The notes under the pieces: generated by a model
What the model was told of the DNA's origin: nothing
Seen by the model: only the letters and a program-made list of their open reading frames with translations
The model's database searches: none
DNA from: Trujillonella endophytica
GTDB lineage: Bacteria > Actinomycetota > Actinomycetes > Mycobacteriales > Geodermatophilaceae
NCBI RefSeq assembly: GCF_019799905.1
Contig: NZ_JABGCI010000001.1
Coordinates: 1,322,483-1,386,482, forward strand
Length of the DNA stretch: 64,000 nucleotides
Direction of reading: 5' to 3'
In this document: piece after piece, positions 1 to 8,532 of the stretch
How positions within the stretch are numbered: the first letter of the stretch is position 1
Layout of the letters: each line of letters begins with the position of its first letter
Made by a program: the position numbers and the translations under genes

Positions 1-900
1 CTGCGCTCCCGGCTGGCCCGCTCGCAGTCCTCGCTGGGCCGCGGCCTGCTCACCGTGCTCGCGCGCGAGAAGCTCACCGAGGACGACTGGGAGGAGATCG
101 AGGAGACCCTCCTGGCCGCCGACGTCGGCATCGGGGCCACCACGCAGATCGTCGACCGGCTGCGCACCCAGTCGATGGTGCTGGCCACCTCCTCCGGGAC
201 CGACCTGCGCGCCCTGCTGGTGCGCGAGCTGACCGCCGTCCTCGGGCCCGACCTGGACCGCTCCCTGGGCGTGCAGCGGCACGAGGGGCGTCCCGGCGTC
301 GTCCTCGTGGTCGGCGTCAACGGCGCCGGCAAGACGACGACGGTCGGCAAGATCGCCCGCGTGCTGGTCGGCGACGGCCGCAGCGTCGTCCTCGGGGCGG
401 CCGACACGTTCCGCGCCGCCGCGGCCGACCAGCTGGAGACCTGGGGCGAGCGGGTCGGGGTGCTCACCGTGCGCGGCCGGGAGGGCGCCGACCCCGCCTC
501 GGTCGCGTTCGAGGCGGTGCGCACCGGCGTGGAGGCGGAGGTCGACACCGTCGTCGTCGACACCGCCGGGCGGCTGCACACCAAGTCCGGGCTGATGGAC
601 GAGCTCGGCAAGATCAAGCGGGTCGTGGAGAAGCAGGCACCGGTCACCGAGGTGCTGCTGGTCCTCGACGCGACGACCGGGCAGAACGGCGTCGTCCAGG
701 CGCGGGTGTTCACCTCGGCGGTCGAGGTCACCGGCGTCGTCCTCACCAAGCTCGACGGCACCGCCAAGGGCGGCATCGTCGTCTCGGTGCAGCGCGAGCT
801 CGGCATCCCGGTGAAGCTCGTCGGCCTGGGGGAGGGCGCCGACGACTTGGCGCCGTTCGAGCCGGAGGCGTTCGCCGAGGCGCTCGTCGGCGGCGAGTGA
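1..900 (+). CDS. ftsY: Signal recognition particle receptor FtsY (partial, 5' end outside window)
   Basis: The reading frame is open from base 1, so the N-terminal part is missing; 299 residues remain. FtsY is the membrane-associated SRP receptor GTPase that pairs with Ffh to deliver nascent membrane and secreted proteins to SecYEG. Visible parts are the helical N domain followed by the G domain: P-loop GVNGAGKTTT (nt 313-342), DTAGRLH, the TKLDGTAKGG element and the closing GLGEGADDLAPF motif typical of FtsY rather than Ffh. The membrane-binding A domain would lie upstream of the window. The gene ends at a TGA followed by a strong hairpin and is convergent with the metal-transporter operon. 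The partner gene ffh lies about 7.6 kb downstream. Confidence 0.97.
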   Translation: MRSRLARSQSSLGRGLLTVLAREKLTEDDWEEIEETLLAADVGIGATTQIVDRLRTQSMVLATSSGTDLRALLVRELTAVLGPDLDRSLGVQRHEGRPGVVLVVGVNGAGKTTTVGKIARVLVGDGRSVVLGAADTFRAAAADQLETWGERVGVLTVRGREGADPASVAFEAVRTGVEAEVDTVVVDTAGRLHTKSGLMDELGKIKRVVEKQAPVTEVLLVLDATTGQNGVVQARVFTSAVEVTGVVLTKLDGTAKGGIVVSVQRELGIPVKLVGLGEGADDLAPFEPEAFAEALVGGE

Positions 901-902
901 GC

Positions 903-941
903 GGAGGAGATCCGTCGGCGTGACGCCGACGGATCCTCTCC
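903..941. terminator. Bidirectional hairpin terminator between ftsY and the ECF transporter
   Basis: Two 18-nt arms (903-920 and 924-941) pair at 16 of 18 positions around a TGA loop, including 12 uninterrupted pairs GATCCGTCGGCG/CGCCGACGGATC. It begins 3 nt after the ftsY stop and ends 3 nt before the stop of the convergent ATPase gene, so it can serve both strands. There is no U-tract, as is usual in high-GC actinobacteria. Confidence 0.8.
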
Positions 942-943
942 GG

Positions 944-1693
944 CTAGGGCACGCGCGTGGGGTCGAAGCCGTAGGGCAGCTCGAGGCGGTGCCGGGCGAG
1001 CAGGTCGGCGTCGGCCAGCAGCTCGCGGGTCGGCCCGTCGGCGACCACCACGCCGCCGTCCAGCACGACCGAGCGCGGGCACAGCTGCAGGGCGTAGGGC
1101 AGGTCGTGGGTGACCATCAGCATCGTCACCGGCAGCGCCTGGAGGACCTCGGCCAGCTCGCGCCGGCCGGCCGGGTCCAGGTTGGACGACGGCTCGTCGA
1201 GGACGAGCACCTCCGGGTGCATCGACAGCACCGTGGCGACGGCGACGCGGCGGCGCTGGCCGAACGACAGGTGGTGCGGCGGGCGCTCGGCGACCCCGGC
1301 CATGCCGACCTGGTCCAGCGCCGCGGCGACCCGCGCCGACACCTCGTCCTCGGGCAGGCCGAGGTTGCGGGGGCCGAACGCCACGTCCTCGCCGACGGTG
1401 GGCATGAACAGCTGGTCGTCGGGGTCCTGGAAGACGACGCCCACCCGGCGCCGCACCTCCTGCAGCGTCCGCTTCTCCACCGGCAGCCCGCCGACGGCGA
1501 CCCGGCCGCGGCCACCGCGGAGCACCCCGTTGAGGTGCAGCACCAGCGTGGTCTTGCCGGCGCCGTTCGGCCCGAGCAGCGCCACCCGCTCGCCGGGGTC
1601 GATCCGCAGGTCCACGCCGAACAGCGCCTGGTGCCCGTCCGGATAGGCGAAGGCCACGTCCTCCACGAGCAGGGAGGGGACGGCGGCGCTCAC
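944..1693 (-). CDS. cbiO: ECF-type Ni/Co transporter ATPase (CbiO/NikO)
   Basis: This 249-aa ABC ATPase energises uptake by the ECF module encoded upstream. Seen: Walker A GPNGAGKTT (residues 41-49), a Q-loop in VVFQDPDDQ, signature LSFGQ (142-146), Walker B VLVLDEP (162-168) and H-loop VTHD (His196). The FQDPDDQLF block is typical of the CbiO/EcfA family. The GTG start (1693-1691) overlaps the TGA of cbiQ in a GTGA, which indicates translational coupling. A much longer open frame continues upstream but is only a shadow of cbiQ. It is the last gene of a cbiM-PDGLE-cbiQ-cbiO operon. Metal specificity cannot be read from the ATPase; the operator upstream argues for nickel. Confidence 0.93.
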   Translation of the reverse strand: MSAAVPSLLVEDVAFAYPDGHQALFGVDLRIDPGERVALLGPNGAGKTTLVLHLNGVLRGGRGRVAVGGLPVEKRTLQEVRRRVGVVFQDPDDQLFMPTVGEDVAFGPRNLGLPEDEVSARVAAALDQVGMAGVAERPPHHLSFGQRRRVAVATVLSMHPEVLVLDEPSSNLDPAGRRELAEVLQALPVTMLMVTHDLPYALQLCPRSVVLDGGVVVADGPTRELLADADLLARHRLELPYGFDPTRVP

Positions 1694-2472
1694 CCGACCA
1701 GCATCCCCGCCCCGAGCACGGCGGCGGCGGCCAGGGGCAGGCTCAGCCCGACGGCCCACTGGCCCGGGCGCACCGCGGTGGCGGGGGCGCCGACCAGCCG
1801 GCCGCTGTACCCGCGGGACAGCATCGCCAGGTGCACCCGCTCGCCGCGCTCGTAGGAGCGGACGAACAGCGACGCGGCCGCCGGGCCCAGCACCCGGAGC
1901 GCGCCGAGGTGCCGGGCGCGGAAGCCGCGGGACTCGCGGGCCACCCGCATCCGCCGCAGCTCGCCGGAGACGACGTCGGCGTAGCGGATCATGAACGACA
2001 GGATCTGCACGAGGGCGGCGGGCAGCCGCAGCCGCTCCAGCCCGCGCAGCAGCTCCCGGGCCTCGGTGGTCGCGGCGAGCACGGTGGCGGCGAGCACCGA
2101 CAGCGTCGCCTTGGCGAGCAGCCCGCCGCCGGCGGCCAGCCCGCTCTCGGACAGCGACAGCCCGGCGACCTCGACCCGCGGACCGCGGGAGACGACCGGC
2201 AGCAGCAGCGCGAAGACGACGAAGGGCAGCTCCACCGCCAGGCCGCGGGCGAGCCGGCGCGGGGTCAGGCCGGCGACGGCCGCGACCGAGAGCACGAGGG
2301 CGAGGAAGCCGGCGTAGGCCGCCCACGCCCACCCGGCGTGCACCGGCGTCGCGACGACGACGAGGGCGAACGCCATGACGGCGACCAGCTTCACCTGCGG
2401 CGCCAGCCGGTGGACGACGCTGGATCCCGGGACGTAGGCGGCGCCCAGGGCCCCGCCGTGCCCCGCTCCCAC
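1690..2472 (-). CDS. cbiQ: ECF transporter transmembrane component (CbiQ/NikQ)
   Basis: A 260-aa polytopic protein that couples the ATPase to the metal-binding subunit. It opens with a short soluble stretch ending VHRLAPQVKLVAVMAF, which matches the conserved start of CbiQ proteins, and has about five hydrophobic segments. Coupling motifs of the family lie in the loop around RYADVVSGELRRM and the ARESRGFRARHLG segment, which resembles the Ala-Arg-Gly coupling helix. The GTG start directly follows the TGA of the PDGLE gene with no gap, and its own stop overlaps cbiO. Function is assigned from family resemblance and operon context. Confidence 0.9.
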   Translation of the reverse strand: MGAGHGGALGAAYVPGSSVVHRLAPQVKLVAVMAFALVVVATPVHAGWAWAAYAGFLALVLSVAAVAGLTPRRLARGLAVELPFVVFALLLPVVSRGPRVEVAGLSLSESGLAAGGGLLAKATLSVLAATVLAATTEARELLRGLERLRLPAALVQILSFMIRYADVVSGELRRMRVARESRGFRARHLGALRVLGPAAASLFVRSYERGERVHLAMLSRGYSGRLVGAPATAVRPGQWAVGLSLPLAAAAVLGAGMLVG

Positions 2473-2838
2473 TCAGCCGGCCCGGTCGGCGGCGACCGGC
2501 GCGCCGGGAGCGTCGGCGAGGTCGCCGGCACCGGGGGCCGCGCCGGTGCGGCGGCGCAGCACCAGGGTCAGCCCACCGGCGAGCGCCAGGGTCACCGCGA
2601 CCCCGATGACGCCGGCCAGGCCACCGGACAGCCGCCCGTCGTCCACGCCGTCGACGGCGTAGTCGGCGAGCGGGGAGCCGGCGGTGGCGCTGTCCTCGGC
2701 GGTGGAGCCGAAGCCCTCCTCCTCGGCCGACCACTCCAGGCCGTCGGGGGACGAGGAGGCGTAGTAGCTGCCGACGCCGGCGATCAGCAGGGCCAGCAGC
2801 AGGCCGGCGACCAGGAAGCCGCGGTTGCGGCGGCTCAC
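2473..2838 (-). CDS. PDGLE-domain (CbiN/NikN-like) transporter subunit
   Basis: A 121-aa protein with a membrane helix near the N terminus (FLVAGLLLALLIAGVGSYYA), the diagnostic SSPDGLEW motif just after it, an acidic extracytoplasmic loop, and a second helix near residues 80-95 followed by a basic stop-transfer RRRTG. PDGLE proteins act as the small extra subunit of Ni/Co ECF systems, next to the M protein. The GTG start overlaps the TGA of cbiM (GTGA). The separate PDGLE protein is common in nickel-type M-N-Q-O operons, which fits the Nur-like operator, but the metal is not proven by sequence. Confidence 0.88.
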   Translation of the reverse strand: MSRRNRGFLVAGLLLALLIAGVGSYYASSSPDGLEWSAEEEGFGSTAEDSATAGSPLADYAVDGVDDGRLSGGLAGVIGVAVTLALAGGLTLVLRRRTGAAPGAGDLADAPGAPVAADRAG

Positions 2839-3542
2839 CGGGCACCCCCGGCGGCCGGCGCAGTCAGCGGCCGCGGCGCGAGGTCGGACGGGCGGCGCAG
2901 GTGCGCGGCCCCGTGCACCAGGTCGGGCCGGACGGTGAGGACGGCGCTGAGCACGGCGACGGTGATCGCCGCCTCGCCCAGGCCGATGAGCAGGTGGATG
3001 CCGCCCATCGTCGCGGCGACCGCGCCCAGGGAGACGTCGGCGACCCCGCCCACGGCGAACAGGCCGACGAAGGCCAGCGCGGCCGCCGGGACCGAGAGGA
3101 ACGCCCCGACGCCCGCGCCCGCCAGCACGCCGGTGCGGGTGCGCGGCAGCAGCCGGACGAGGAGCCGGGAGACGCCGTAGCCCAGTGCCACCGCGACCAG
3201 CCCCATGAGCGTGATGTTGGTGCCGAGCGCGGTGAGCCCGCCGTCGGCGAACAGCACCGCCTGCACCACCAGGACGACGGTCATGCAGAGCACCGCCGTC
3301 CAGGGCCCGACGAGGACCGCGGTCAGGGCGCCGCCGATGAGGTGCCCGCTGGTGCCGGCGCCGACGGGGAAGTTCATCATCTGGACCGCGAAGACGAAGG
3401 CCGCCGTCAGCCCGGCCAGGGGAGCGGTGCGCTCGTCGAGCTCGCGGCGTGCGCCGCGCAGGGCGAGGGCGACGGTGCCGGCGGCCACCAGGCCCGTGGC
3501 CACGGACGTCGGGGCGTCGAGGAAGCCGTCCGGGACGTGCAC
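2835..3542 (-). CDS. cbiM: ECF transporter metal-binding subunit (CbiM/NikM)
   Basis: A 235-aa integral membrane S component that captures Ni2+ or Co2+. The start was placed at GTG 3542 because the protein then begins VHVPDGFLDAPT, the conserved CbiM/NikM N terminus in which the amino group and His2 are metal ligands, and because GGAGG lies 4 nt upstream; a longer frame adds 24 unconserved residues. A further family element, GTSGHLIGG, provides the internal metal-binding histidine. The remaining sequence is six to seven hydrophobic helices. It is the first gene of the operon and is divergent from amtB. No cobalamin riboswitch was seen in the leader, whereas a Nur-type box covers the likely promoter. 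Confidence 0.93.
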   Translation of the reverse strand: MHVPDGFLDAPTSVATGLVAAGTVALALRGARRELDERTAPLAGLTAAFVFAVQMMNFPVGAGTSGHLIGGALTAVLVGPWTAVLCMTVVLVVQAVLFADGGLTALGTNITLMGLVAVALGYGVSRLLVRLLPRTRTGVLAGAGVGAFLSVPAAALAFVGLFAVGGVADVSLGAVAATMGGIHLLIGLGEAAITVAVLSAVLTVRPDLVHGAAHLRRPSDLAPRPLTAPAAGGAR

Positions 3543-3591
3543 GCTGCCTCCGCTGGGGACGAGGTGGGCGGAGCCGAGCGGCCCCCCGGCG

Positions 3592-3621
3592 AGCTTATTG
3601 CATGCGGTTCGCAACTGCGAA
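3592..3621 (-). promoter_or_regulatory. Promoter of the ECF operon with an overlapping Nur-like box
   Basis: On the minus strand a -10 hexamer TAAGCT (3597-3592) lies 18 nt from a -35-like TTCGCA (3621-3616). The spacer holds TTGCGA-N5-ATGCAA (3614-3598), matching 10 of 12 specified positions of the published Streptomyces Nur consensus tTGCaa-N5-ttGCAA. Placement between -35 and -10 predicts repression by nickel-bound Nur. The leader to the GTG at 3542 would be about 43 nt. This was read by eye; regulator and binding are inferred. Confidence 0.6.
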
Positions 3622-3674
3622 GCCGTCGCATCAGAGCGGGAGCCGGGTGCAGCGGGTCACCCACCGGGGTGGTC

Positions 3675-3755
3675 GCAACAGGGGCGAAACACGATGCCGG
3701 GACACGCGGACGGGAGTTCACCGTCCGGAAACAGTCGCGTGCCGCCCGGCGAAAC
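3675..3755 (+). promoter_or_regulatory. Candidate GlnR operator array upstream of amtB
   Basis: The actinobacterial GlnR site is gTnAC-N6-GaAAC-N6-gTnAC-N6-GaAAC. Here TTCAC-N6-GAAAC-N6-GTGCC-N7-GAAAC spans 3717-3755, with three exact GAAAC blocks in the region, and an extra half unit GCAAC-N6-GAAAC lies at 3675-3690. The first pentamers each carry one mismatch. The array lies 132-213 nt upstream of the amtB start. amtB-glnK-glnD is a known GlnR target in Streptomyces and mycobacteria, so the context agrees. The rest of the 345-bp divergent region (3543-3887) contains no gene. Confidence 0.65.
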
Positions 3756-3887
3756 AGGAGCCCGGCACCGTGACGCCCACGGTCGCTCCCAGGGACGGGA
3801 GCCGTACCTCCCGAAGACCCCCGGGGTGTCCTCGCTCCCCGGGTCCTCCCTGTGGCACCGCCACACCGACAACCTCAGGAGGTTGCC

Positions 3888-5575
<1,688 letters not shown>

Positions 5576-5588
5576 GGCCACCGCACGG

Positions 5589-5632
5589 ACGTCGGCCGGG
5601 GCGGCGGGGCGACCCGCTTCCCCGGCCGACGT
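5589..5632 (+). terminator. Hairpin between glnK and glnD (terminator or attenuator)
   Basis: A perfect 13-bp stem, ACGTCGGCCGGGG (5589-5601) with CCCCGGCCGACGT (5620-5632), and an 18-nt loop begin 13 nt after the glnK stop. It sits inside the amtB-glnK-glnD unit, so partial termination would lower glnD expression relative to glnK. Confidence 0.75.
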
Positions 5633-5705
5633 GTTCCCCGGCGCCCTCGCGGCGCCTCGTCCCGGCCCCCTCTGCGGGAGCCGATGCCCTTCCGATGGGG
5701 GAGAC

Positions 5706-8114
5706 GTGCTGGACACCGACTCGCTTCCCGCGCTGTCGCGGAGCCAGCGGCTGCAGGCCCTCGACGGCTGGCTGGCCGGCCTGCTCGACGCCGCGGTCGC
5801 GGGTACGCCGCCGCCGGCCCCGCGCCGCGGCGCCGCCACCCCGCGCTCCGGCACCGAGGGCCTGGCGCTGGTCGCGGTCGGCAGCCTGGGCCGGCGGGAG
5901 CCCCCGCCGCACGGCGACCTGGACCTGGTGCTCGTGCACGACGGCCGTCCCGAGATCGCCGCCCTGGCCGACGCGGTCTGGTACCCGGTGTGGGACGCCG
6001 GCCTGCGGCTGGACCACTCGGTGCGGTCCATCTCCGAGGCCGTCGCCGTCGCCTCGACCGACGTCAAGGCCGGCCTCGGTCTGCTCGACGCCCGGCTGGT
6101 GGCCGGCGACGCCGACCTGGCCGCCCGACTGCGCACCGCCAGCCTCGGCAGCTGGCGCCAGTCGGCCTCCCGCCTGCTGCCCCAGCTGCGCGACCTGCGC
6201 CGCGAGCGGGCGCGCAAGCTCGGGGAGCTGGCCTTCATCCTCGAGCCGGACCTGAAGGAGGCCTACGGCGGGCTGCGCGAGGGGCAGGTGCTGCGCGCGG
6301 TCGCCGCCGCCCAGCTGGCCGACGAGCCCTCCCCCGAGGCCGAGGAGGCCTACGCCTTCCTGCTCGACGTCCGCGACGAGCTCCGCCGCCGGTCGGGCCG
6401 CCCCACCGACGTGCTCGTCCGCCAGGAGCAGCGGCCCGTCGCGGCCGCGCTGGGACTGGCCGACGAGGACGCCCTGCTGCGTCAGGTCAGCCTGGCCGGC
6501 CGGCGGCTGGCCTTCGTGGCCGACGAGACGTGGCGGCGGGTGGAGGCGGCCCTGGTCCGCCGTCCGCGGGCGCGCTACCGCCGGGTCAACCGCGAGCCGC
6601 TCGCCGAGGGCGTCGTCCGCCAGGGGGACGAGGTCGTGCTCGCCCGGGACGCCCGGCCCGCCGCCGACCCCGGCCTGGTGCTGCGCGGCGCGGCCGCGGC
6701 CGCCCGCGCCGACCTGCTGCTCTCGCCGTACACGCTCAAGGTGCTGGCCGTGCACAGCCCGCCGGTGCCCGAGCCGTGGCCGGCGGAGGTCCGCTGGTCG
6801 TTCCTGCGGCTGCTGGCCAGCGGCCGCAGCGCGGTGCCGGTGATCGAGCAGCTGGACCAGGAGGGGCTGCTCGCCCGGCTGATGCCGGAGTGGGACCGCG
6901 TCCGGTCGCTGCCGCAGCGGCACCCGTGGCACCGCTTCACCGTCGACCGGCACCTCGTCGAGGCCGCGGCCGCCGCGGCGGAGCTGACCCGCGACGTCGA
7001 CCGGCCCGACCTGCTGCTCGTCGGCGCGCTGCTGCACGACATCGGGAAGGGCTGGCCCGGTGACCACAGCGTCGTCGGCGAGCCGATCGGTGCGGAGATG
7101 GCCACCCGGATGGGGTTCACGCCCCCGGATGTCGCCACCCTGGCCGCGATGGTCCGGCACCACCTGCTGCTGCCCGACACCGCCACCCGCCGCGACATCG
7201 ACGACCCGGCCACCATCTCGCGGGTCAGCGAGACCCTGGGCGGCGACCCCGCGCTGCTGCAGCTCCTGCACGCCCTCGCCCAGGCCGACGGAGCGGCCAC
7301 GAGCGCCTCGGCCTGGTCGCCGTGGAAGGCGCACCTGGTGGCCGCGCTCGTCGCCCGCGTGCAGGCCCACATGGGCACCCTGCGCGGCACCGACGGCATG
7401 CCCGACCCGGAGCCGGTGCTGCACCCGACCCAGCCGCAGGTCACGGCGGCGGCGTCGGAGGCGGCCGGTGCGGCGGACGCCGCGGCCGCGGTCACGGTCG
7501 GCATCGAGGACGTCGCCGACGGCCAGCAGATCACCGTCGGCGCCCCCGACCGGCCCGGCCTGTTCAGCGTCCTCGCCGGCGTCATGGCACTCAACCAGCT
7601 CGACGTCCGCGCGGCGAAGGTGAACGTGCTCGACGGCCGGGCGACGGCGGTCTTCGCCGTGCGGCCGCGGTTCGGCCGGGCGCCCGTGGCGACGATCCTG
7701 GCCGACGCCGTCCGTGCCGCCCTCGAGGGCACGTTGCCGCTGGCCGAGCGGCTGAGGCAGCGGGAGGCCGACTACCGCCAGGACGCCTCCCGGGCGGCGC
7801 CGCCGCGGATCTCGTGGCACGACTCGGAGGCCAGCGGGGACTCCACCAGCATCGTCGAGGTGCGCGCCGGTGACCGTGCGGGCCTGCTGCACCGGCTCAC
7901 CGCCGCGCTGGCCGGCGAGGGTCTCGACGTCACGTCCGCCCGCGTCGAGACCCTCGGTGCCGACGCCGCGGACTACTTCTACGTGTGCAACTCCACACGG
8001 GAGCCGATCGACGCCGCCCAGCGGTCCCGGGTGGAGGCCGCCCTGGTCAGCGCGACGCGGGGGGCGCCGGAGCCGGTGGCCGGCGGACGGGGGAGCGGGG
8101 ACACGCCGGGCTGA
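5706..8114 (+). CDS. glnD: PII nucleotidyltransferase/removing enzyme GlnD
   Basis: An 802-aa bifunctional enzyme that modifies and demodifies GlnK according to glutamine. Domains in order: nucleotidyltransferase with GSLGRREPPP and GDLDLVLVH (residues about 59-78), a central GlnE/GlnD-type helical region, an HD phosphohydrolase domain with LLHDIGKGWPGDHS (about 445-458), and two C-terminal ACT domains starting near ITVGAPDRPGLFSVL and VEVRAGDRAGLLHRL, which bind glutamine. The GTG at 5706 was chosen because GGGGGAG lies just upstream (spacing only 2 nt, so the start is not certain); an in-frame GTG at 5631 falls within the terminator arm. In actinobacteria the reaction is usually adenylylation rather than uridylylation. 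Confidence 0.93.
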   Translation: MLDTDSLPALSRSQRLQALDGWLAGLLDAAVAGTPPPAPRRGAATPRSGTEGLALVAVGSLGRREPPPHGDLDLVLVHDGRPEIAALADAVWYPVWDAGLRLDHSVRSISEAVAVASTDVKAGLGLLDARLVAGDADLAARLRTASLGSWRQSASRLLPQLRDLRRERARKLGELAFILEPDLKEAYGGLREGQVLRAVAAAQLADEPSPEAEEAYAFLLDVRDELRRRSGRPTDVLVRQEQRPVAAALGLADEDALLRQVSLAGRRLAFVADETWRRVEAALVRRPRARYRRVNREPLAEGVVRQGDEVVLARDARPAADPGLVLRGAAAAARADLLLSPYTLKVLAVHSPPVPEPWPAEVRWSFLRLLASGRSAVPVIEQLDQEGLLARLMPEWDRVRSLPQRHPWHRFTVDRHLVEAAAAAAELTRDVDRPDLLLVGALLHDIGKGWPGDHSVVGEPIGAEMATRMGFTPPDVATLAAMVRHHLLLPDTATRRDIDDPATISRVSETLGGDPALLQLLHALAQADGAATSASAWSPWKAHLVAALVARVQAHMGTLRGTDGMPDPEPVLHPTQPQVTAAASEAAGAADAAAAVTVGIEDVADGQQITVGAPDRPGLFSVLAGVMALNQLDVRAAKVNVLDGRATAVFAVRPRFGRAPVATILADAVRAALEGTLPLAERLRQREADYRQDASRAAPPRISWHDSEASGDSTSIVEVRAGDRAGLLHRLTAALAGEGLDVTSARVETLGADAADYFYVCNSTREPIDAAQRSRVEAALVSATRGAPEPVAGGRGSGDTPG

Positions 8115-8197
8115 GGTCCCCGGTCCTGTCACCGGCGCGTGTTCTCCTCGCAGGCAGTGGGACGGAACGGTCCCGTCTGGTCCGAGAGGAGTGCCGC

Positions 8198-8404
8198 GTG
8201 TCCGCGTTCCGAGACCTGCAGAGCCGCGAGTGGCCCTGCCCCGACTGTGGCGACGCCCGGGAGTTCGTGCAGCCGCCGTGCGCCGACGGGCACACCGACG
8301 ACGGCGGCGAGTGCCCCGAGTTCGTCTGCACCGACTGCGGCACCGCCCTGTTCGCCGGCCCGACCCCGGTCGCCGCGGCAATGGCCGCCCGCCGGGCCGC
8401 CTGA
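8198..8404 (+). CDS. Small zinc-ribbon protein, function unknown
   Basis: A 68-aa protein with two CxxC knuckles, WPCPDCGD (Cys14, Cys17) and FVCTDCGT (Cys44, Cys47), separated by a His- and Asp-rich loop, then a short Ala/Arg tail. This is the layout of a zinc ribbon. The GTG start is supported by AGAGGAG 6 nt upstream; longer frames are shadows of glnD. It is alone between glnD and ffh, and its stop is followed at once by copy 1 of the nested palindrome. No specific family was recognised; it may bind nucleic acid or protein. Confidence 0.75.
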   Translation: MSAFRDLQSREWPCPDCGDAREFVQPPCADGHTDDGGECPEFVCTDCGTALFAGPTPVAAAMAARRAA

Positions 8405-8408
8405 GTAG

Positions 8409-8464
8409 GGACCACCCTTCCCCCCACGCCTCGCACGCTCGGCGCGGGCCCCTGAAGGGCGGCC
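8409..8464 (+). repeat. Nested palindrome element, copy 1
   Basis: The outer stem CCACCCTTC (8412-8420) pairs with GAAGGGCGG (8454-8462) at 8 of 9 positions, flanked by GG/CC with a bulged A at 8411. The inner stem CCCACGCC pairs with GGCGCGGG at 7 of 8, with loop tcgcacgctc. It starts 5 nt after a stop codon. The family has six copies in this window. Confidence 0.8.
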
Positions 8465-8473
8465 GGGGGCCGA

Positions 8474-8479
8474 TACCCT
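8474..8479 (+). promoter_or_regulatory. Candidate -10 element for ffh (TACCCT)
   Basis: TACCCT fits the actinobacterial TANNNT -10. It would place the start of transcription near 8486 and give a leader of about 45 nt. No clear -35 was seen. Confidence 0.4.
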
Positions 8480-8532
8480 TGGGGCAGGAGGCGCGGCGAG
8501 CCCGCGCCCGCGACTCTCCCTGAGGACGGCTT

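Noticed and set aside
920..3180. Long plus-strand frames opposite the ECF transporter operon
   Set aside because: They are Arg/Gln/His-rich products of the GC-skewed antisense strand, with no family motif, while the minus strand has four overlapping genes with diagnostic motifs.
3543..3887. Cobalamin riboswitch before cbiM
   Set aside because: No B12-box-like sequence or multi-stem structure was seen on the minus strand; the leader to the GTG would be only about 43 nt.
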